64,000 bases of DNA from positions 186,001 to 250,000 of the forward strand of contig NZ_FONV01000009.1 in NCBI RefSeq assembly GCF_900113015.1, given 5' to 3'. The notes under the pieces are model-generated. The model did no database searches. It was not told where the DNA came from and was given only the letters and a program-made list of their open reading frames with translations. Positions 58,689-64,000 of this stretch are shown piece after piece. This stretch comes from Actinoplanes philippinensis (GTDB taxonomy: Bacteria; Actinomycetota; Actinomycetes; Mycobacteriales; Micromonosporaceae). Position 1 is the first letter of the stretch. Each line of letters starts with the position of its first letter. Both the position numbers and the translations under genes were made by a program.

Positions 58689-59552
58689 TCAGGCGAAGGC
58701 GGCCGCGTGATCCTCCGCGAACTGCCGGAAGGTACGGGCCGGGCGGCCCAGGACGGTGGGCACGTCGTCGGTGGTCCAGTCGGAGTCGCCTTCGGCGAAC
58801 AGGCTGACGGCCTGGGCGTTCATGTGGGCGATGTGCTCGGGGACGCCGACGTCGACCATGGCCTGTCGCTGCTGCTCGAAGGTCAGGGGCCGGAACGTGA
58901 CGGGCCGGCCGAGCACCCGGGACAATTCGGCGGCCGCGTCGGCGTACGACAGGCTCGCCGGGCCGCTCGGCCAGTAGGTCCTACCGGTGTGCGGCTCGGG
59001 TGCAGTGACGATCGCGGCGGCCACGGCGGCGACGTCACGGCTGTCGATCATGCCGATGCGGCCGTCGCCGGCGGCGGAGCCGAAGCCGCCCGTCGTGCTG
59101 ACGGCGGGGCCGAGCATGAGCAGGTTCTGCATGTACGCGTTGTTCCTGAGCAGGGTGTACGCGAGTCCGGAGGCGATCAGCCGGTCCTCGATGGCCGCCT
59201 GGTCGCGCCGCCGGGCGATGGGCGAGTCGGCCGACGCCTTGCTGGTGACCTTCACGACGTGGGCGACGCCGGCCCGGACGGCGCTGTCGATGACGGCGAT
59301 CTCCTGTGCCGGGATCGCCGGGCTGACGAGGATCACGGCGGTGACGTCGCGCATCGCCGCGTCGATGCTGTCCCGGCCGGCCAGGTCACCGGCGACGACG
59401 TCCACGCCGGCGCGCGCCAGCGCCGTGGCCCTCTCCGGATCGCGGGCGATCACCCGAACCGGCGTTCCCTGCCGGGCGAGCGTGCGGGCGGCCTCGGCGC
59501 CGACCTTGCCGGCTGTCGTCACGAGGATCGGGCCGGCACCGTGATGTGTCAT
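58689..59552 (-). CDS. NmrA-like NAD(P)-binding protein
   Basis: A 287-residue atypical short-chain dehydrogenase. The dinucleotide motif near the start reads ILVTTAGKVGAEAARTL, with some glycines of TGxxGxxG replaced, and VRVIARDPERATAL follows, consistent with NADP binding. Later parts (LRNNAYMQNLL, SRDVAAVAAAIVT, LSYADAAAELSRVLGRPV) match NmrA/QOR2-type redox sensors. It lacks a clear YxxxK catalytic pair, so it may sense NAD(P) or reduce quinones. It is divergent from a MarR gene with operators between. Confidence 0.88.
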   Translation of the reverse strand: MTHHGAGPILVTTAGKVGAEAARTLARQGTPVRVIARDPERATALARAGVDVVAGDLAGRDSIDAAMRDVTAVILVSPAIPAQEIAVIDSAVRAGVAHVVKVTSKASADSPIARRRDQAAIEDRLIASGLAYTLLRNNAYMQNLLMLGPAVSTTGGFGSAAGDGRIGMIDSRDVAAVAAAIVTAPEPHTGRTYWPSGPASLSYADAAAELSRVLGRPVTFRPLTFEQQRQAMVDVGVPEHIAHMNAQAVSLFAEGDSDWTTDDVPTVLGRPARTFRQFAEDHAAAFA

Positions 59553-59575
59553 GCGGACTCCTTGGTCGCACCAAT

Positions 59576-59619
59576 GTTGGTCCGACCAACGTACTCCCGA
59601 TCTGTTGGTTGAACCAACA
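59576..59619. promoter_or_regulatory. Two operators between the NmrA-like and MarR genes
   Basis: A 15-bp palindrome GTTGGTCCGACCAAC at 59576-59590 and a perfect 17-bp palindrome TGTTGGTTGAACCAACA at 59603-59619 share the half-site GTTGGT. They lie in the 86-bp gap between the divergent starts and are probably bound by the MarR protein. Confidence 0.85.
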
Positions 59620-59638
59620 AAGTGATTAGGATGACCGT

Positions 59639-60088
59639 ATGACCGACCCCGGGGCGCCCGCCCTGCTCCGCAACCTGGCCAGCTGGCAGACCGGCCGGGT
59701 CGCCACCCTCGGCACCCGGTTCACCGCAGCGCGGATGCCTCTCGAGGCGCGCTCCGACTTCGCGGTCCTCGCCGCCCTGGAGGAGTACGGCGATCTCAGC
59801 CAGGCCGAGCTGGGCCGCCGGCTGGGGCTCGACCGCAACAACGTCAACGGCATCGTCACGCGCCTCGAAGAGCACGGTCACCTCGAACGGCGCACCGACC
59901 CGGTGGACCGGCGGCGCAACATCGTCGCCGTCACCGAGGCGGGCTCACGACACCTGCACGACCTGAACGAGCGCGCTCTGGCCGTACAGGACGAACTGCT
60001 CGCCGCTCTTGACCCTGGTGAGAGAGAGCAGCTCCGGGCACTGCTGTCGAAGGTCCTCGACAGCCACCCGGCCCAGCCTGCGTCCTAG
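59639..60088 (+). CDS. MarR-family transcriptional regulator
   Basis: A 149-residue winged-helix regulator. Core: DFAVLAALEEYGDLSQAELG, then the recognition helix LGLDRNNVNGIVTRLEEHG near residue 63 and wing RRTDPVDRRRNIVAVTEAG. It starts at ATG 59639, 20 bp from the 17-bp palindrome, and likely controls itself and the divergent NmrA-like gene. It abuts the convergent TetR gene end to end. Confidence 0.92.
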   Translation: MTDPGAPALLRNLASWQTGRVATLGTRFTAARMPLEARSDFAVLAALEEYGDLSQAELGRRLGLDRNNVNGIVTRLEEHGHLERRTDPVDRRRNIVAVTEAGSRHLHDLNERALAVQDELLAALDPGEREQLRALLSKVLDSHPAQPAS

Positions 60089-60676
60089 TCAGACGCCGAG
60101 CAACCGGCGGGTCAGAGCCGTCGCGGTGTCCATCGGCGCCAGACTCCGCTGCACCTTGGCCATGACGCTGGCGCCCAGCCAGAGCTGGTACAGGGACTCG
60201 GCGGTCGCCCGGGCGTCCCCGGTGAACGGCGAGGAGCCGTCCTGGACGGCGCCGGTGATCGCGCGCTCGAGACGGTCGACGACCTGCGTGGTCCCCGCTT
60301 TCAGGGCCAGCCGCATGGGCTCGGACATGTCGGCGACCTCGGCGCTGAGCTTGACCGCCAGGCACTTGCCCGCACAGTCGCCGAAGCTCTGCGACGCCCG
60401 CCACGACGCGAAATAGGCCAGGATCCGGGCGGCCCAGTCCTGCCCGGCGGCGTCGAGGATCTCGTCCATCTCGGTCAGGTACTGCTCGAAGTAGCGAACG
60501 ATCACGGCCTCGCCGAAGGCGTCCTTCGAGCCGAAGTAGTGGTAGAAGGAGCCCTTCGGCACGCCGGCGCCGGACAGGACCTCGTTGATCCCGACGGCGG
60601 CGTAACCCTTGTGCGCGAAGGACCTCTCGGCGGCCAGGAGCAGCTGCGTACGCGTGTCGCGGCTCTTGATCGTCAT
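60089..60676 (-). CDS. TetR-family transcriptional regulator
   Basis: I chose ATG 60674-60676 with GGGAGAC upstream, giving 195 residues. The N-terminal helix-turn-helix (AAERSFAHKGYAAVGINEVL, then VPKGSFYHYFGSKDAF, near residues 16-50) is of the AcuR/NemR subtype. The C-terminal domain has a cysteine pair region FGDCAGKCLAVKL near residue 98, which in related regulators reacts with electrophiles. It is 28 bp downstream of the DJ-1-like gene in the same direction, and a TetR-type operator precedes that gene, suggesting autoregulation in response to aldehydes or quinones. Confidence 0.9.
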   Translation of the reverse strand: MTIKSRDTRTQLLLAAERSFAHKGYAAVGINEVLSGAGVPKGSFYHYFGSKDAFGEAVIVRYFEQYLTEMDEILDAAGQDWAARILAYFASWRASQSFGDCAGKCLAVKLSAEVADMSEPMRLALKAGTTQVVDRLERAITGAVQDGSSPFTGDARATAESLYQLWLGASVMAKVQRSLAPMDTATALTRRLLGV

Positions 60677-60704
60677 GTCTCCCACCTTACGGGCCGGGCG
60701 CCGG

Positions 60705-61388
60705 TCAGCCCTCGGCGAGCAGGGCGAGGAGCGCGTCGGCGGCCTCGGCGGACGAGGCCGGGTTCTGGCCGGTGATCAGCAGACCGTCACGCACCACGTA
60801 GGAGCCCCAGTCCGGGCCCTGGGAGTAGACGCCACCGTTGGCCTTGAGCATGTCCTCGACGAGGAACGGCACGACCCCGGTCAGGCCGACGCCCTCCTCC
60901 TCGGAGTTGGTGAAGCCGGTCACCCGGCGGCCCCGCACCAGCGGCGAGCCGTCCTCGGCGGTGACGTGCCGCAGCACGCCGGGCGCGTGGCAGACGAGGG
61001 CGACCGGCTTGCCCGCGCGCAGCGTGGTCTCGATGACGGTCCGCGAGTCGCCGTCCTCGGCCAGATCCCACAGCGGGCCGTGGCCGCCCGGGTAGAACAC
61101 CGCGTCGTAGCCGGCCGGGTCGACCGTGCTCAGCACGACCGTCGAGTCCAGCGCGGCCGACGCCTCGGCGTCCGCCTCGAACCGGCGGGTGTCGTCGGTC
61201 TGGGAGCCGGGCTCGTTGCTCTTGGGGTCCAGCGGCGGGCGGCCGCCTTTCGGCGAGGCCAGCGTGATGGTGGCGCCCGCCTGCTTGAGCCGGTAATACG
61301 GCGCGGCGAGCTCCTCCAGCCAGAAACCGGTCTTGCGGCCCGTGTCGCCCAGCTCGTCGTGCGAGGTGAGAACAACCAGAACGTTCAT
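60705..61388 (-). CDS. DJ-1/PfpI-family (class I glutamine amidotransferase-like) protein
   Basis: The 227-residue product has the DJ-1/Hsp31-like fold: LVVLTSHDELGDTGRKTGFW at the start, AVFYPGGHGPLWDLAED near residue 92, and the nucleophile elbow ALVCHAPGVL (Cys near 127, followed by His). This subgroup includes glyoxalase III and chaperone-type enzymes that remove methylglyoxal. Co-location with an electrophile-type TetR regulator fits a reactive-aldehyde defence role. Start is ATG at 61386-61388. Confidence 0.9.
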   Translation of the reverse strand: MNVLVVLTSHDELGDTGRKTGFWLEELAAPYYRLKQAGATITLASPKGGRPPLDPKSNEPGSQTDDTRRFEADAEASAALDSTVVLSTVDPAGYDAVFYPGGHGPLWDLAEDGDSRTVIETTLRAGKPVALVCHAPGVLRHVTAEDGSPLVRGRRVTGFTNSEEEGVGLTGVVPFLVEDMLKANGGVYSQGPDWGSYVVRDGLLITGQNPASSAEAADALLALLAEG

Positions 61389-61435
61389 GTCGGGGCCTTT
61401 CGTCACGGCGGCCGTTGTCGGCCACGTGCCGACTC

Positions 61436-61450
61436 TAGACGACTGGTCTA
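61436..61450. promoter_or_regulatory. TetR-type operator upstream of the DJ-1-like gene
   Basis: An inverted repeat with arms TAGAC (61436-61440) and GTCTA (61446-61450), 48 bp before the start of the DJ-1-like gene. The TAGAC-N5-GTCTA pattern is the classic site of AcuR/NemR-like TetR regulators, matching the subtype encoded downstream. Confidence 0.82.
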
Positions 61451-61479
61451 CTATCGGCAAACCGTCTGCCTCGCCCGGA

Positions 61480-61761
61480 AACCTGCTCTCCGGCGATCAG
61501 GACTGCCCGGAGCTCGCCGCCCTGCTGGTCTTCGGCGCGCTCGTCCCGCCGGCGTTCCTCGGCGAGACCTCCTGGACCGGCCGGGTGTTCGCGATCCTGG
61601 CCATCTTCGTGGCGCGGCCGCCGGCGTTGTGGCTGTCGTTCCTGCTGCGCTCCTCCACCGGCGTGGTCGTGGCCTTCGACGAGCAGGCCGAGGTGCCGGC
61701 CTGGTACGGCGTGCTGCGCCGGCGCGGCGGCCGGGGCCGGCCCGGCGGCGGGACAGCGTAG
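61480..61761 (+). pseudogene. C-terminal fragment of a cation:proton antiporter
   Basis: The frame ending at the stop 61759-61761 encodes ELAALLVFGALVPPAFLG, TSWTGRVFAILAIFVARPPA and LWLSFLL, the last membrane helices and loop of CPA-type Na+/H+ antiporters (NhaP-like, which end with GALLPPAFL...ALALVLVRPVALWLSL). Everything upstream of the penultimate helix is missing; an operator and the DJ-1 gene lie there. A short non-homologous tail (AWYGVLRRRGGRG) follows. At most 94 codons survive, so it is a remnant. Confidence 0.7.
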
Positions 61762-61770
61762 GGTCTGCTC

Positions 61771-62217
61771 ATGCGCGCCGCTGACGTGTCCGTGTCGATG
61801 AGCACCGTGACCGAGCAGACCAGGGCCCGGGAGGCGGCGCGGATCCTCGCGTCCCAGGATCTGCCGGGCCTCGTCGTCGTCGACGGCAAGGGCCGCCCGG
61901 TGACGGTGCTGGCCGGCACCCAGGTGCTGCGGATGGCGCTGCCGTCCTACTGCCAGGACGATCCCGCGCTGGCCCGGGTCATCGACGAGGCCGACGCCGA
62001 CGTGATCCTGGCCGGGATCGGCGACCGCACGGTCGCCGATCTGCTGCCCGCACACCGGCCGGACCTACCCGCGGTGAGCGCCGACGCGACGCTGCTGGAG
62101 GTGGCGTCGGTGATGGCCCGTTCGAACGTGCCGCTGGTCGCGGTCGTCGACAGGACACGGGTGATGACCGGGGTGATCACTCTCGACGGGCTGCTGGACC
62201 GGATGCTCGGCACCTGA
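61771..62217 (+). CDS. CBS-domain protein
   Basis: The 148-residue product (ATG 61771) consists of two CBS motifs: residues about 10-60 (REAARILASQDLPGLVVVDG, then VLAGTQVLRMALP) and 95-148 (ATLLEVASVMARSNVPLVAVVD, ITLDGLLDRML). CBS pairs bind adenosine nucleotides and usually regulate a partner. It lies 9 bp after the antiporter fragment; in related genomes such CBS genes accompany transporters, so its former partner may be the lost antiporter. Confidence 0.87.
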   Translation: MRAADVSVSMSTVTEQTRAREAARILASQDLPGLVVVDGKGRPVTVLAGTQVLRMALPSYCQDDPALARVIDEADADVILAGIGDRTVADLLPAHRPDLPAVSADATLLEVASVMARSNVPLVAVVDRTRVMTGVITLDGLLDRMLGT

Positions 62218-62223
62218 TCCGGC

Positions 62224-63909
62224 CTACTCGGCTCGTCCGGTGACCGCTCCGTCGGCGTGGGCCAGGCGCGCCATCGCCGGTGCGCCGCCCGGGGCGCTGG
62301 GCAGCGCGAGCACGAACCGGCTGCCGTGGGGCACGACCGCCTCGTACCACAGAGCGCCGTGATTGGCCTCGGTGAGCAGCCTGGACAGGTACAACCCGAA
62401 ACCGGCGCCGGTCCGCGCCGCTCCGGCGCCGTCGGCCTGGGTGAAGCGGTCGAACAGGTGCGCGACGAAGTCCGGTGGCACGCCGTTGCCCTCATCACTG
62501 ACGGCGAACAGCACCATGGTGCCGGTGTCGTTCAGGGTCGCCGATACGTGGACGGCGCCGGGGCTGTACTTGACGGCGTTCGTGACGAAGTTGATCAGCA
62601 CCTGGTGGGTGTGTACCGGGTCCGCCCAGACGGCCGCGCCGGGAGGGCCGAAGTCGGCGTCCACGCGCTGGCGCGCCTGCCGGGACAGGTTGTCGACGAG
62701 CCGGGTCAGCATCCGGTCGACCGGCAGCACCGCGGGCCGGGTCCGGATGTCGCCGCGCTCGGCACGGCAGAGCGCCAGCAGGTGCGCGGCCATGTCGAGC
62801 AGGTCGTCGACCCGTCTGCCGAGGGTCTCGGCCGAGGTGCGCCGTTCGTCGTCGGTGATGCTGTCCCAGTCGTGGGACAGCTCCTCGGCGCAGGCCGAGA
62901 TCACCGCCAGCGGCTGGTTGATCTCGTGGGAGAGGGCGGCGAGGATGTCGCTCTTCCACACATCGGCGGCCTCCAGCTCGCGATTGGCGGTGGTCAGATG
63001 CTCGGCCCGCCGGCTCAGTTCGCGATGCGCCGAGTGCAGCTCGTCGTGGGCCGCCGACAGCCGGCGGTAGAGACCGGCGGTCTCGGCGATCAGCGCCGTC
63101 AGGACCACCGCCGAGGAGACCAGGAGAGCGGTGCGCGCGGCGTAGAAGCCGACCGAGTAGCGCGGCGCGACCAGGGTGAGGACCGCGGTTGCCAGTGACG
63201 CGCTGATCGCCACCACCACCCACCGCTCCACCTCCGGACGGCGGCGCAGATCCCTGGCCACGGCCAGCAGGCTGACCGCGATGACCGGCACCGCCACCCC
63301 GTAGAGGACTCGGCCGGCAGCGGTCGCGGACCCGTTCTGGTACAGCGGCGGCAGCCCGGCCGACCCGCCGGCGACGGCGCCGGCGACGGTGGCAGCCGAG
63401 GCCACCGCTGCGACGGCCATGATCGCGACCGCCGCCGGCCGGCGGCCGCGGGCCAGATCGTGGCGGCGGGCCGGAACGGCCGCGACCAGGACGGGGAACC
63501 CGGCGACGACCACCCACCCCAGCAACGGGGCGCGGACCTCCGACCAGCTCGGGCCGGCACCGGAAGCCTGCGACCGGGTGAACGCGACGGCGTACGCCGT
63601 CATCACCAGGCTGGAGAAGAGATAGATCCCGGCGAGAGTCAACGTCGTCGGCCGCCCGTGTGCCAGGAACTGTTGCGCCAGCAGATACCCGGTGAGCAGA
63701 TCGGCCGCCGGCATGAGGACCAGGAACACGAGGACCAGGTTCGGGTGAACGCCCAGGCGACCGCCCGCGAACGGCACCAGCGCCACGGCGGCGGCGATCA
63801 CCACGACCGCGTACACCCACGGGCCGCGGCGCACCGGCGCCTGTTCCGGCCGTCCCACTCCGCCCTCGGGGTTCACCGGCGACCGCCCCTCAACACACGG
63901 ATGACCCAT
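62224..63909 (-). CDS. MASE4-type membrane sensor histidine kinase
   Basis: The product is 561 residues from ATG 63907-63909 (GTG 63924 and an internal GTG are alternatives). About eight membrane helices at 20-270 resemble MASE4. A coiled coil (LSAAHDELHSAHRELSRRAE) leads to a HisKA domain with the phospho-acceptor His in LAALSHEINQPLAVISACAE near residue 320 and an HATPase domain with LINFVTNAVKYSPG, VSDEGNGVPPDFV and GAGFGLYLSRLL. No receiver domain or adjacent response regulator is seen, so it may be an orphan. Confidence 0.9.
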   Translation of the reverse strand: MGHPCVEGRSPVNPEGGVGRPEQAPVRRGPWVYAVVVIAAAVALVPFAGGRLGVHPNLVLVFLVLMPAADLLTGYLLAQQFLAHGRPTTLTLAGIYLFSSLVMTAYAVAFTRSQASGAGPSWSEVRAPLLGWVVVAGFPVLVAAVPARRHDLARGRRPAAVAIMAVAAVASAATVAGAVAGGSAGLPPLYQNGSATAAGRVLYGVAVPVIAVSLLAVARDLRRRPEVERWVVVAISASLATAVLTLVAPRYSVGFYAARTALLVSSAVVLTALIAETAGLYRRLSAAHDELHSAHRELSRRAEHLTTANRELEAADVWKSDILAALSHEINQPLAVISACAEELSHDWDSITDDERRTSAETLGRRVDDLLDMAAHLLALCRAERGDIRTRPAVLPVDRMLTRLVDNLSRQARQRVDADFGPPGAAVWADPVHTHQVLINFVTNAVKYSPGAVHVSATLNDTGTMVLFAVSDEGNGVPPDFVAHLFDRFTQADGAGAARTGAGFGLYLSRLLTEANHGALWYEAVVPHGSRFVLALPSAPGGAPAMARLAHADGAVTGRAE

Positions 63910-63971
63910 GTCGAGGCTATCCACAGGAACGGCCGCCTACCGGCGATTCCCGGCCTCGGCCGGGCGGGCCG

Positions 63972-64000
63972 TCAGAGAGCGACGAACCGCAGATAGAGGT
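63972..64000 (-). CDS. 3' end of an unidentified gene (5' part outside window)
   Basis: The minus strand ends ...LYLRFVAL followed by TGA at 63972-63974. Only eight codons are visible, and the gap to the kinase start is 62 bp. It is probably the end of the gene upstream of the kinase; nothing can be said about its function. Confidence 0.35.

Noticed and set aside
1..64000. tRNA, rRNA, riboswitch or insertion sequence
   Set aside because: I saw no cloverleaf, rRNA-like, riboswitch-core or transposase sequence on either strand by eye; a dedicated scan (tRNAscan-SE, Infernal, ISfinder) would be decisive.

Overview
The window is about 64 kb of very GC-rich DNA with dense short-spaced genes, many GTG/TTG starts, 4-bp stop/start overlaps (GTGA, ATGA), and actinobacterial families (MDMPI-fold proteins, DUF4229, DUF3455, TerD arrays, MASE4-type kinases, a CebR-type operator). 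Together these suggest a filamentous actinomycete of the Micromonosporaceae, probably Actinoplanes or a close relative. The genus is inferred from gene content, not from a marker gene. No rRNA, tRNA, CRISPR array, insertion sequence or phage module is visible, and no stretch over about 300 bp lacks a gene or gene remnant apart from the operator/remnant region 61389-61770.

Left part, 1-12.4 kb: a truncated Tat-lipoprotein gene, a broken chemoreceptor gene, two secreted carbohydrate-active proteins (a BNR-4 protein and a GH127-type enzyme under a LacI-type operator), an SMI1/KNR4 protein, a DinB/MDMPI protein, a broken Sel1-like gene, an M1 aminopeptidase, a TolB-like propeller and an APH-fold kinase with an expanded catalytic loop. 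12.4-22.7 kb: a divergent Ter stress locus. The minus arm holds TelA, TerD and two unknowns. The plus arm holds a TerC-like DUF475 protein and three TerD-family proteins, followed by a tightly overlapping metabolic module (HpcH/HpaI lyase, phosphoribosyltransferase, StiP-type protein, HAD phosphatase).

22.8-33.5 kb: a LacI remnant and a ComB-like phosphatase flank a cell-surface polysaccharide cluster. It contains a PglE/PglC/PglD-like cassette (aminotransferase, undecaprenyl-phosphate sugar transferase, acetyltransferase), a GT4, an O-antigen ligase-like polymerase, a flippase, a Wzz/BY-kinase-like protein with an unusual P-loop, and a FlaA1/CapD-type dehydratase. The last gene ends in a 52-bp tandem repeat. 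33.5-38.4 kb: a single 1611-residue DUF4011-helicase-nuclease protein resembling the Hhe anti-phage defence architecture.

38.4-47.5 kb: a GH8 lipoprotein, small membrane proteins, a GrpB gene with its core deleted, a VanZ-like protein, and an AA10 lytic polysaccharide monooxygenase with a CebR-type operator. Next comes the most interesting locus: an eight-cysteine 68-residue peptide followed, after a strong hairpin, by a thioredoxin-like TlpA/MauD protein, an ABC exporter and an S26 signal peptidase, with a divergent MauE gene. I read this as a putative production and oxidative-folding system for a disulfide-rich exported peptide. A CBM6 surface protein follows.

47.5-64 kb: a decayed GIY-YIG gene, a divergent c-di-GMP pair (GGDEF cyclase and EAL phosphodiesterase), a NarL-type two-component system beside a secreted hydrolase with an EF-hand insert, two MarR/oxidoreductase divergent pairs with clear operators, a DJ-1/TetR unit with a TetR-type operator, an antiporter remnant, a CBS protein and a MASE4-type histidine kinase. 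Gene decay is a theme: at least six genes carry frameshifts, internal deletions or truncations that can be read directly from the sequence.
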